DNA of 64,000 bases from Phyto melanocephala (Eukaryota > Arthropoda > Insecta > Diptera > Rhinophoridae): NCBI GenBank assembly GCA_941918925.1, contig OW799233.1, positions 3,836,001-3,900,000 of the forward strand, read 5' to 3'. A program made the translations under genes and the position numbers. A model generated the notes under the pieces. That model did not search any database. It was not told the origin of the DNA and worked only from the letters and a program-made list of their open reading frames with translations. This document shows, in pieces, positions 22,816-33,377 of the stretch (within the stretch, counting starts at the first letter, position 1; each line of letters starts with the position of its first letter).

Positions 22816-22930
22816 GAGCTATGCCTTCGGGCGGCTGCCAGATCTAACCTAACCTAACCTACACCTCCCTGAATGGAAACTTTTTCGCTGTTGCTTTTTT
22901 TTTTTTTTGCATCGAGCAGTGCATTCTGCG

Positions 22931-23302
22931 TTAGCATATACATAAATCACGTATCATGACAGTTATCTTCTCTGGCACATTTACATACATTACTGTATAA
23001 GCGGTGTTTAGACTATAACACAAATCATCTGATTTGTCAAAAAGGTAAGTTAAATAGCCAAAATGGTATTGTGGAAACTCATTTTGATTAAAACAAAAAA
23101 TAAAATCCGTTTGCCAATTTTCACAGTCGGAATGATTTTTCATTTTATGAAATAAATGTTGAATACCAATTGTATCAGGATTTAATTTTCGCACACAACT
23201 CACAAAAACCGCAGTTTTCATCTGATTGTATTTGATTTGCATCCAACGATGTGAACTTGAAAGAATTTTAGAAAATATTTGTTTGACAAGCTTGCCTTTC
23301 AT
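22931..23302 (-). CDS. Hypothetical ORF, 123 codons
   Basis: An uninterrupted ATG ORF (MKGKLVKQIFSKILSSSHRW...) with fairly balanced amino-acid composition: 5 cysteines, 3 tryptophan/aromatic clusters, no signal peptide and no obvious membrane segment. It lies beside a degraded reverse transcriptase and has no visible promoter or introns. I do not recognise the family. It could be a transposon protein fragment or chance. Its length is above most random ORFs in this AT-rich window, which is the only positive argument. Confidence 0.25.
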   Translation of the reverse strand: MKGKLVKQIFSKILSSSHRWMQIKYNQMKTAVFVSCVRKLNPDTIGIQHLFHKMKNHSDCENWQTDFIFCFNQNEFPQYHFGYLTYLFDKSDDLCYSLNTAYTVMYVNVPEKITVMIRDLCIC

Positions 23303-25230
23303 AGGATTTTTTTTTATTAATTTGTCAGATGTACAATCCTATAATCTTAAGACTGCTACATATAGTGGCACCTTAAAACAAGGTGTCTGTGATTAAAGAC
23401 AAGCATACAAAAATTAAGAGAATCTGAAGAAGGTAAAAAAATGATTGGAATTATACATAAATACGAATTTAAAAGCATTTCGTTTGGAATGTGTAATATG
23501 TCTGTAAGTCAAGAAATCAATCCAGCAAGTCTGCATCACTATTTTCGTTCTGAAATTTATAATTTTTTTTTTATAGAAATTTATATTTTAGTGTTAACTT
23601 GTCCCACTGTTTTTGCAGAGAGGAATGTCTTTTGGTTCACTGGTATTTTTCTGCTGCCTTTTTTTTAATTTAAAAGTATGGTTAATTGTTATGGTATCTT
23701 AATAGAAAACAATGCAAAAACAGAAAATATTAGCTTGTTATGATAGCAAGATGAAGTAAAATGGCTTAAGGCTTTTGGCAACATAGATGCAGACAATTGA
23801 TTAGCAAAAAAAGAATTAAAATAAACATTGTCTTTCTTTATTTTACAATAAAAAAAAAGCTGAAAGTGTTAGCAGACTCCCGCTCTAAAAATATTTCAAA
23901 AACTCCAAAGTAAAAAAAAAAACCAAATGTTTAGTTTGTGTTAAACATTTATTTTTAATAAAATAACAATCAAGCTTAACAAAATACCCTTAACACCCGC
24001 AACAAAAAAAAAAAAGGAAAAAAATAAAAATCCAACTGGTATTAAATATAAATTTACACTTAATAGCAAAAAATGAGTAAAAAATACCATATAAACCCAC
24101 ACCAACACACACACACACACATACATATGTGTAAAAAAAAACTTGCATATGAGTATGAAGAACAGCTGCTACTTACTATTGTGTGGCAGTTAATAATAGC
24201 ATTTGATTATTTGTAAAACAAAAATCATTAGTTTGGAATAAAATTTCAAATATCGACACGTATTTGCTATTTTATCAATAAATATTTTGTGTTATTTTGA
24301 TTTTATAACCAGCAGCTGTTGCCATTAATACTCACACACACAGCCACAGCCACATACATATTTCGAGCACTTAACAAACGTTTGGTGAAGTGTTAAGCAA
24401 ATTATGAATGTTGAGGGAAAAAAAGGTTGAAAGCCAAGAAATTTCATAGACTTTCATAAAAAAAATGTATGTACATCTACAATATAAAAAATAAAAGCTA
24501 ATATTTTACTAATACTTCATCATCATATGCATACTCGTCCCTGTCTTGTTTTATACACTCACCCAATAAAAAGGAACAAAAAAAAAAACGCATATAACAA
24601 GCTGTGAAATGAAACGAATTCTTGCTAAACGAATTCTTCTCCTAATTTAAACAAAAAAGCAGAAAAAGTGCTTAGGTAAGCAGCTATTATAATAGAACAA
24701 AAAATTATCAAAAAAAAAGGGAAAAAATCTCAGGACATACACATAAAAACATCCTCACATTCCTAGATGAGAAGATACAAAATATTTATATAAAATAGAT
24801 GATATGTACGAAAAATTACACAAAGTATGCAAAACGGCGATTTTTTTCCTTCTCGCATATTCATTTTTAGCAGAGGTTCCCTACATGTTTGTGACCCTAA
24901 TTTTATTTTTATGAGTTAGACTGATACAAAGTTTTCTTTCCGCATAAGCTTTGTGTTCATTTCTGTTCGTGTTGATGTGTTCTGATGACCAACCAATTAT
25001 CATCTACTCATCCATCCAGCTGTCGTCTGATAACTGTGTATTTATATACTTTAACTAATTTTAGTTTATTGATTTTTAAAGTTTAAACCAAAATATTAAA
25101 AAATTTAATTTTTTTAATTTTTAAATAATTTTATTAATTTTTAATCTTAAAAACGATTTAAAAGTTTTTAAAATTTATGACTATACGATATGAGCACCCC
25201 AAAAAATCTTATTCAATAATAATAATATTA
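23303..25230. other. Long non-coding stretch
   Basis: AT-rich. A CA run at about 24104-24120 and a CACACACAGCCACAGCCACA segment near 24334. ORFs are short and low-complexity. No RNA gene or element ends seen. Confidence 0.5.
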
Positions 25231-26078
25231 CAGTAGACTCGCGGTAACAAAAACACTGCCTTACGTGAACACCGGATAAGATGAACATAATTTTTTTTAC
25301 ACTGACTACTCTGTAGCGTGAACACAGTGAGAAAGCCTTATAACGTGAACAAATTTTTCGGTTATGCAAATCGTTTTCATAAAAAGGGGTATCCCCGTAA
25401 ATGATTGCACAGGTTTAGTTTAGTTTAGTTCGTGCTGCTGATTTAGAATGACCTAATCTAAAGTTTTTCGTGAAAATGTCACAAAAACTACCAAAATTCT
25501 AAAGTTAAGCTTCTTGTGATTGGAAAGGCAAAAAATCCTCGCTGTTTTAGAAATTTTGAATCTCCTGTGGACTAAAATTGCTCCAAATCGTAATGGATTA
25601 CAGCTACAATTTTTGAAAATTGGTTTAACTAATAATGGACGCTATTGGCTATTTAAATTCAACTTGGCAACGTCTTGAAAAGAAAACTATAGTAAAATGC
25701 TGCCTGAACATTTTTAGTTCTTTACTTTACGTCTAGACAAGTCATCGATTTATCCAGACTAGAACAAAACGTCGGCAGAGCAACTGTCAAAAAATTATTC
25801 ATGTTCTTTGATATGGTTAAAACGTATAAAGTGTATTTTGTCGCAATTTTTATGTGTCGTCTATTTCTTTCATATTCAAAATGCCTCTTTATATCAGACA
25901 TCGTTGTTCGAACAAATGTTCTGACAACGCTGTTTGAACAAGAACAAAAAAAGGTAACACATTTTTTTAACTAATTTAAAAAAAAACTTTTTTTCCTTAC
26001 AAACCATATGTACATAACAATCCAAAATACAAAAAAATATATGAATTTGAGTTAAATCACGTTACCGCGAGTCTACTG
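25231..26078 (+). mobile_element. Pogo/Tigger-type deletion derivative, TIRs and TA duplication
   Basis: The ends CAGTAGACTCGCGGTAAC and its inverted copy are identical over 18 bases, and TA flanks both sides. Three CGTGAAC-type repeats occur inside the left end. At about 25640-25720, on the plus strand, LNSTWQRLEKKTIVKCCLNIF resembles the 'aW..v...TI.nCFrkaGF' segment near the C-terminus of pogo/Tigger transposases. The DDE core is missing. Non-autonomous. Confidence 0.8.
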
Positions 26079-28574
26079 TATAGTATAACGAATGTGAAAA
26101 TATGTTTTGGTAAAAATTTTATATCAAGAGTATTTGAAGATGGATTATTTATTATATGGAAATGTTTTGCAGTAACTGACCTCGGTGTACTACGGCATTT
26201 AAACGGTAGAACTCTTATTGCACAAGTTATGAATATTTTCGAACTTGAACGAGAGCAAAGTGTTACATTTATAAGACAATAGGAAAAAACTGCTTATGTC
26301 TAATTTTGTCGTTTTTCAGGGATGTACGCAAATATGAAATTAGTAGCTGAAGTTCAGTGCACAAGAGGTGAATGTGAGATTCTGTTCCGGTAGTGAGATA
26401 AGGCGAGCAATTCTAGCATTTGTTATTAAAATACCTGTTTCGTTTGGAGCACAAGGGGTATATGAGCACTTGAACCTCTCGTGCTCAAACAAATATTTAA
26501 CTCCCTTTTTCACATGGACTGAGTTAGTGGAACTCATAGAAGTTCTAGCAGACCGTTGAAGTACTTTTAATCAAAGCACCTGTTTAAAAAAACTTTAGTG
26601 CATATGTATATGTGGATTGAAATCCAAGCTTTATGTGGCTGCCAAGAAATTAGTTTTTGCCTGTTGAAATTTGCAAAATGTGACTCACATTAGAGCTTAG
26701 GTGAGAATTGTAATTGCCAGAATAAGACTCACTAAATTTTTCAGTTTTTATTTAGAAAGTAAATTATATTTGGAGTGTAAACAAAATATTGGAATCATAG
26801 AAATTACGAAAATAAATTATTTTGTCAATGTACCTGAAGATTGAAGGAAGCTTGTGACAAATTTAAGTAAAATATTGACTGTAAGTATCATCAATGCAAA
26901 ATGTCAACTTTATAACTCTAGAGAAAAATGCAATAAACTTCGATAAAGTAAATAAGAGCCGTGTAGTTACTCCCACAACTCCCACAAAAAAAAACTATAA
27001 AGTTTCAGAAATTCAAGAACCTTCAGATTCTTCTTTGCAGTACACCACCAATTTACCATGAATGGTTCAAAACACATACATACATGCGTACATAAATAAA
27101 AATTAAATGTGATTCGTTGGTAATTACATCACTTAAGAACATCTGCACCGATTTCGCTACTTTTTTTAAGTTTGTCAAAACCCAACTTAGATTTTTTTGG
27201 AAATTAAAAATTTACCACGCCCACTTTTACGATCACTTTTTTTTGCAATTTATCTAAAATTGAAGAACGTCAAATTTATTATAATCCAATTAAAGATTAA
27301 ACGAATACCGATTTCTTCTATAAACTTAAATAAAAATAAAATGATGACTGTTGCAAAGCGCATCATCAGAGAAAGGCTGTATCGATTTTGCTGATCTTGT
27401 CTCAAATAAAGTTCAAGCATAGTTCTTTCCGACATTTTTTCTTATATTTAAAAAAAAAACCCATAGTATTGTACCTAACACTTTCAGTCTTCAGTGGAAG
27501 ATTATAATGGTAACTTGCATAGTTGAGCTTAAATGAAATGGAAAGTATTACTAGGAGTGGCACCTTCAATATAAATAAAATACATTTTACTAGATATCTA
27601 GAAAACTATGAAACTAGATGTATAATCTCAAAATGTGGTATTTTTTTTTTCATTTGTTTATTTATTAGTCTATTCTGCACGATCGGTGCAGGGGTAGTGA
27701 CACTCTCCATATAGAAAACATATTGTATGACATATTTCAGGAACTTTAAATGTAAAATCTTATGGACTTATAGGCTCGATTGATTATTTTTATACCAACT
27801 AAAAAAATAAAATAAAATAATATTTTTAATCCTGTTATTAGATATTTAAATAAAAATTGTACAATTTATATTAATTATTAGATATTTTATTATATATATG
27901 TATATATATTATAGAGGGCATGGCATTTTTCATACGGGTTCTGCTAGTGAAACATATAAATGCATTAAAAAATATTTAAATATTTTCATAAAAAAAGTTT
28001 AAGAGTTCCCCGCTCTAATGGTTATGGCGAGTGCGTGTCGTATTATGCGAACAATTTTTTTAACGTTGCGGTAAAATTATAAAAATTACTTTGTATGAGT
28101 GAGTTCTCTTATGGGTGAGACATAGTCCTGTACCTATTAACTTCTGTTCATGTTTGTCATACACCGAACTCCTCCCAAAATCACAAATCATGGTGTTGAT
28201 AGCGTCTCATTATCATATTAAAATACGTATATGAAAAAAAAATGAAAAGAAAAAAATATAAATAAATAAACCATAAATAATTTTCATAAAGGTCGGGGTT
28301 TTGTGTTTAACAGCGACTGTTTTGAGAATTTGAAAAATGTTTGCTAACGTGAACTTTTTTAATAAAATTATAGCTGATTATATGGATGTGCGACTAAGTG
28401 TGTGCTTTAGAAGCTACAGAGACATGGGCAATATTGGTGTCATCTTTTAAAAGTGATGTCTTTAACCACATAATATATGACGTATTATATTGTCCTGTAA
28501 TAAGCTTTAGAGTTTGAGTCATGCTTTTAAATGAATACAGGAATTTCTTTATGAAAAACAATTTAAATTTGGCT
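26079..28574. other. Long non-coding stretch
   Basis: A less AT-rich part at 26340-26560 is open on both strands over about 60 codons but shows no known motif. A TGAGCAC..GTGCTCA hairpin lies near 26461-26485. A TATATATATGTATATATAT run is near 27889-27909. Nothing else supported. Confidence 0.45.
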
Positions 28575-29275
28575 AAGAAACGAAAAATTTTTTTTTTTTC
28601 GGCTTCCAGACAACTGAGAGGGTCAATATGGGTTGCAACTTGCAAATGAAAGAGCTTGACTACCAATACAATAATACATTATAAAACAGATAAATATCCA
28701 TAGTGGCAGCCACTATAAAATGGCGTTCTATTAATTTGTCTATGGTTCAACTCTAGTATTTAAGAATGTACCATATTTACTCCCTTCAATATTGGTATCG
28801 AATGAAAGAGCTTGACCAGTAGATTATAGTAAAGTATAAAAAAGTTAAAACCCAAGATGGCGTCCTAAATATAATGGCGTATATATGGCTCAAATAAAGT
28901 AATTGCGGCTTTCTTCCCTTCAACCCCCACAATATTTGAATCAAATGAAAAGGCTTTACCAACAAAATAGAGTAAACAACTAAATAGGTATAAATCATAT
29001 AAAAAAGTGTTAAATCCAAGATAGAGCCCGAACCAAAATACCGGATAATTTTTTTCTGTACCCCATTTATATGGGTACCAAATGAAAGGGCTTGACTAGT
29101 AGAATACATGTAACTATGTATGTAAAAATTTAAAATCCATGATGGTGTCGAAAATAATACAGATAAATGGCGTATAGCATTAATTCTAAAATCTAGGCAC
29201 GCTACGATTATACTATTGATTGATGGTAAGGGTAGTATCAGATTCGGCACGACCGAATAAATCACTCCTACTTGT
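28575..29275 (-). mobile_element. TTCGGC dispersed repeat, copy with internal repeat units
   Basis: It ends with GTATCAGATTCGGCACGACC GAATAAATCACTCCTACTTGTT and starts within the 'cttc.agacaa.tgagag' block. Inside are about four diverged units of roughly 120-150 bp, each with 'aatgaaagggcttgactagtagaata...gta' and 'aatccaagatggcgtc' (near 28645, 28800, 28945 and 29085). The other end of the element is missing. ORFs here, including a 159-codon one on the minus strand, are incidental. Confidence 0.75.
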
Positions 29276-29487
29276 TTTTCATTTTTTGTTATTTTATAGG
29301 CCGTTTTAACAAATTGTGATATTTTTTTTTTCTTTAACTATAAAATAGTATTTTAATTATAAAAAAAAATTTAATTGATTACATTGGTCCTGTTAAGTAG
29401 CTTCCAGAGCTCTGTTAACTTTATTATGTTTGTGTCTAGGATAACATATTAATGGCTTAATTTATTTAAGGCTTATTGAGCGTTAAT

Positions 29488-29548
29488 AAATCAAATTTTC
29501 ATAGAAAATCAGTTTTATAAACGTTTGTTAATTTTTTATTTTTTTTAA
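29488..29548. repeat. Fragment of the 5.1/5.85 kb MITE family
   Basis: 'aaatcaaattttcatagaaaatcagttttataaa' followed by '.aataagtcag' matches the right part of the elements ending at 5151 and 5929. Only one side is recognisable. Confidence 0.5.
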
Positions 29549-29684
29549 TAAGTCAGATAAAATTATCTTCACACACATACATATATTGCAATATGATAAA
29601 CAAAATATATACGGGGAAAGTAACTTAACGACACACACAGGCAGAAGTAAAATACACATTTCAAAGACTTTTAGAAATAAAAAG

Positions 29685-29722
29685 TATAAAAGACACTGCT
29701 GTAACAAAATTAAAAATCATAT
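29685..29722 (+). promoter_or_regulatory. Candidate core promoter of the attacin-like gene
   Basis: TATAAAAG at 29685-29692 lies about 32 bases before TCATATC (A at 29719) and 98 bases before the ATG. This arrangement is usual for inducible fly antimicrobial-peptide genes. I looked for the kappaB-type site expected upstream; GGGGAAAGTAAC at 29613 is at best a poor match. Confidence 0.5.
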
Positions 29723-29782
29723 CATCACGCAATTAACTTAAAGTGCTCAAACGAATCAAATCATTATGCAATACAAAACAAA

Positions 29783-30233
29783 ATGACTACAAATATTAGT
29801 GGATCTGTGAGTACAAATCGTAAAGATGGCAGTAACGACGTTTTACTTAATATGACAAGAACAGTAGGAGATGAAAAACAAAATGCCACTATCGGAGCTT
29901 TGGTGACAGCAAATGATTAACGTGGACCAAAAATGGGTACAGTGGGAGCATTTGCCAATGCCAATGCGTAAGTTAACAAAATATTTTATAGATTAAATGA
30001 AATAAAAAATTATTCCATTTTTTAGCAATGGTCATGGTGTTTCTTTGGGTGTAAATCATACCCCTAAATTTAACATGACTACTGGGGAAGCTTCGGCCAC
30101 GGCAAATCTTTGGACTTCCGCCAACAAGCCTACTTCAGTTATTGCTCATGTTAAAGCTACCCATCATGTCAGTGGACCTATGACTGGATATAAAATACAC
30201 GGTTATAGTTTTAGTGTTAATCAAAGATTTTAA
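29783..30233 (+). pseudogene. Attacin-like gene with an in-frame stop
   Basis: Attacins are glycine-rich antibacterial peptides made in fat body under Imd/Relish control (established). Exon 1 (29783-29967) reads MTTNISGSVSTNRKDGSNDV..., the attacin N-domain pattern, then VTAND-stop-RGPKMGTVGAFAN. The stop TAA at 29918-29920 replaces one codon in the 'A.N.RGP' block. A 58-bp intron follows (GTAAGT..TTTTAG). Exon 2 (30026-30233) continues NGHGVSLGVNHTPKFN and ends SGPMTGYKIHGYSFSVNQRF, as attacins do. The frame is otherwise intact and would give 129 residues plus the stop position. That is shorter than usual attacins: only one G-domain-like block is present. No signal peptide is encoded at the start, as in the intracellular attacin-D type. 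A TATA box lies upstream. The stop makes it a null allele or a young pseudogene; a sequence error is possible. Confidence 0.85.
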
Positions 30234-30921
30234 AAGCTGTTTTGTGTTTTATAGCTTATTTGAGATTTTTTAAAAAATTTAAATCCACTACTTTTAAACA
30301 CATGCACAGGAAATCTTAAAAATTTTTAAACGATTTTATTTTACTTTTTAAAATACTTTTTAAAATAAAAAAATGAAAAAAGAGGTAAAATAAAATAAAG
30401 AATTAATTTTTAAATATTTTTAATATTAGAAGGATGTGGAGACAAATTTGTATTCAAAGAGAATTTGTAGAAAATTAAAAAAATATTAAAAAGTAGTACA
30501 ATTTTTTGATTAATTTAAAAATGTGCCCTAACAAACACAAGAGCAAATATGTAAAGATAGAACTTTTTTATATTAAATATTAATTTTAATTCAAAATTTT
30601 CCCTTTTTAATGAAAAAATTTAAACTTGAGGTCAAAACTTTTTAAACTTATAAAGTACTTTATTTTTTTTTTATTATTATTTCATCATAACAACATTAGA
30701 ATATGTTTTTTTTTATAGTTCAATAACATTAAAAAAATTTCATCAAAAAATTCTTAAAAAAGGGTAATTTTTAAAATTGTAATTCGTTAATTAATTTCAA
30801 TTTACCGTTTAGTTGCGTTTCCAGTTACCGAAAAAGATATAACTGATGACAACTAATAGCTGTTATTTCCTTTGTAAACGTAATGCTAAAATTGACAACG
30901 CAAATGAAGTTTGGTTGCTAT
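30234..30921. other. AT-rich spacer downstream of the attacin-like gene
   Basis: Several AATAAA-type signals (for example 30393-30400) could serve as the polyadenylation site. No other gene is visible. Confidence 0.4.
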
Positions 30922-31068
30922 TTATAATCGACACATTAAAATAATAAATATAAAAATTTTTATAGCATGACAGTTTTCTGCACTATTGCTCATATCATAC
31001 AAACATTCTCTTCCTGGTTTTTTTAATTCTTCTATCAATTTTTGAGCAATATTTTCATTAAATTCCAT
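30922..31068 (-). CDS. Possible first exon or short ORF (MEFNENIAQKL...)
   Basis: ATG in an AAAATGG context opens MEFNENIAQKLIEELKKPGR, followed by ECLYDMSN and more, a credible globular start reminiscent of a MADF-type helix ('.LI+.+...p.LYD.'), but too short to assign. After about 30 codons the translation becomes hydrophobic and low-complexity and stops. No clear donor is present, so the gene is broken or the ORF is chance. The TTCGGC repeat begins only 33 bases upstream, so any promoter would have been displaced. Confidence 0.25.
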   Translation of the reverse strand: MEFNENIAQKLIEELKKPGRECLYDMSNSAENCHAIKIFIFIILMCRL

Positions 31069-31100
31069 TTTAATTGTTAATTTTCGGCAAAAACAATTTT

Positions 31101-31860
31101 TATACCCTTCACACAGTGAAAAGGGTATATATAGGTTTGTCATTCCGTGTGAAATTTTTACAATTTTCATTTCCGACCCCATAAAGTATATATATTCTGA
31201 AAGTCTGTCCGTCTGACCGTCTGTCCGTGTGTATGTTGAAATCAACTTTTTGAAGCTTCCCGACATCGCTTGGACCCGGGTGAGAAATTAAAATATCAGA
31301 AATATTCGGGAGTAGATCGCTATTGAAAATTAGAAACATCGGCACATAAACAACTGAGATATGAGCAAAAACCCACGACCACCTCGATTTTTTTGCACAA
31401 AAACAACATTACAACAACAACATACATACATGCAAACGTGTATACTGGTTAGAGAAAACGTGGCATCGAATCCCAGCTGAGCCAAAAAAAAAATTTTTTT
31501 ATATTTTAAAAATTTTTTTTTAAATTTTTTTTTAAATTTTTTTTTTTATTTATTTTTTATTTAATATATTATTTATATTTTTATTATTTTTTTTTTTAAT
31601 TTTTTTTTGTTTTATATTAATTATATATATTTTAATTATTTTTTTTAAAAATTTTTTTAAAAAATTTTTTTTTTTATTTTTTTTTCTTAACATACATACG
31701 TAAATTTAAAATTTTACAATGGGATGTTTTTTATATATGTATATTTTTTATATGTATGTACGTATTTCATATGAGATGAATGGTGATACAAACTACTGTT
31801 ATTGCATGACTACACGTTGTGAAGGGTATATAAGATTCGGCACGGCCTTACTTGTTGTAT
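31101..31860 (-). mobile_element. TTCGGC dispersed repeat, near full copy
   Basis: Begins TATACCCTTCACACAGTGAA AAGGGTATA (a hairpin) and continues with 'tttccgaccccataaagtatata', 'gtctgtccgtctg' and 'gagatatgagcaaaaacccacgacca'. Then comes 'gtggcatcgaatcccagctgagcc', about 190 bp of almost pure A/T, 'tgcatgactacacgttgtgaagggtatata' and ATTCGGCACGGCCTTACTTGTT. Non-coding. The next transposon starts 4 bases after it. Confidence 0.85.
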
Positions 31861-32321
31861 AATAGGTCTGTCTGCGTACACATATTTTGCATCATTTTAT
31901 GCAAAATATTACAAAATCTTGCAAAATGTTGTCTGCGTACTCAAAATCTCTTGCAGCGAGAGAGCAAAAAAGAAAATTTTTTGACAGTTGGAAGTTGAGA
32001 ACTTGCAAAATGTTGTTGGAGAAATTTCTTCTTGCAAGATTTTGCAACTAGTTTGAACAGCTGTTTTTATTTACTTATTCACCCTTATTCCATATAACGT
32101 CATCAATACGAAACGATGTCGTTTTGCGTCGATTGTTGTAAATCGGTATGCCCATCGTCAATATCAAATTGTATCGATAAGCGTCGATGCATTTTTCGTA
32201 TGCCGTACGCAACGTTAACGACGGCATCGATTTCAATTGGCTCTGATTTTATCGTCGGTCTGGTTTGTGTCGAAACAGTTTTAGTTTTTGAATTTTTTTT
32301 GCAATAGCACAATTTAAAAAA

Positions 32322-33202
32322 ATGGAAAAAGGAAAAAAAATTACTAACAGTGTTCAATTTAATACATTAGTGGAGGAGATGGAAAAAAATCCACCACTTG
32401 CCAAAGGTTTCCAAAAAGGCAGTCTTCCCAGTGACTTCAAAGAGCAGTGGGAAAGAATTGCAACCATATTAAATGCGTTTGGTCCACCGAAAAGAGCAGG
32501 TGATGGTTGGCAAAAGGTAAGATAAATAGTTAAAATTAGGTAAAAGTAAGATAATAGTAAAATTATTGCATAATAAAATTGTTTTTAAAGGTTTGGCGGG
32601 ATTTGAAATTCAAAGTAAAGAAAAAATTAGTGGCAAATAAGACAGAGTGTACGTATACTGGGGGCGGAATATTTAAACAGATGATACTTAGCCCGCTGGA
32701 AGAAGCCGTAGCTAACGTGGTTCAATTTCAGAAGCAGCTAAACCCAAAAGGATATTTTCAGGGAGAGGAAATCATTGAATGTGAGGATGTAGAAATAGAA
32801 GTTGTGGAAAGCAACGAATTGGTTCTTCAAAATGAAAGTGAAATACCGTTAGCTTCAACTTATATACAGAGCGCCGAAAATTGCACCCCTTTAAGAAGAA
32901 AGGAAAAATCTTCCTCAAAAAAACCAGGGTCACCTAATGCTCACTATGAACTGCTCCAAAAGCACAGCGATGAACAGGCGCATATTTTAAAAGATATTAA
33001 TAATTCAATGTCATCAATGAAAAGAAACCTACAAGACTTAAGTAGATACCAAAAAGATTTATTAGAAATAGAAAAAAAGAAATATCAGTTATTATTGGAG
33101 GAAAATGAAAGAAAAAAAGAACAGCATGAATCCGAAATGAAAATTAAAAGAATTAAATTATCAATCAAGGAAAAAGAGTTGGAGGTGCTGAACAAAAGCT
33201 AG
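32322..33202 (+). CDS. Myb/SANT-like (zeste-type) DNA-binding protein of Harbinger
   Basis: Two exons joined over a 74-bp intron (32517-32590, GTAAGA..AAAG) give a 268-residue ORF without breaks. Residues 8-95 form a Myb/SANT-like domain of the 'regulatory protein zeste' type: FNTLVEEMEKNPPLAKGF at the first helix, EQWERIATILNAFGPPKRAG, then DGWQKVWRDLKFKVKKKL across the splice, then YTGGGIFKQMILSPLEEAV. The middle is acidic and serine-rich. Residues 205-268 are a charged coiled coil (LLEIEKKKYQLLLEENERKK...). In Harbinger elements this partner binds the nuclease, helps nuclear import and recognises the ends (established). The ATG follows AAAAA and a TATA-less leader. Although intact, its partner gene is broken. 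Confidence 0.85.
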
Positions 33203-33377
33203 ACATATTTCATGTTGTCCTTTCAACCATTATAGTATATGTATATAAAAACCTTTACAATGTGCCTTTATATCAAAAGCTTTAATGAATTTTTTGTTTT
33301 GTTGTTTATGTTTTTTAGTATAAGATTAAAATTTTTATGTTTAAAAAAAGAAAATGAATTAAAAGACTGATTTTAAA

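Noticed and set aside
22844..22861. (CCTAA)3, the insect telomere unit
   Set aside because: Only about three units, beside a retrotransposon fragment; flies lack TTAGG telomeres, so this is more likely an element tail.
28786..29265. 159-codon minus-strand ORF
   Set aside because: Lies wholly inside the repeat units of a TTCGGC copy and starts from a TTG; incidental.
29613..29624. kappaB-like site upstream of the attacin-like gene
   Set aside because: GGGGAAAGTAAC lacks the pyrimidine half; not a convincing Relish site.
31101..31345. ORFs on the minus strand in the TTCGGC repeat
   Set aside because: The same sequence in other copies carries stops; translation is not conserved.
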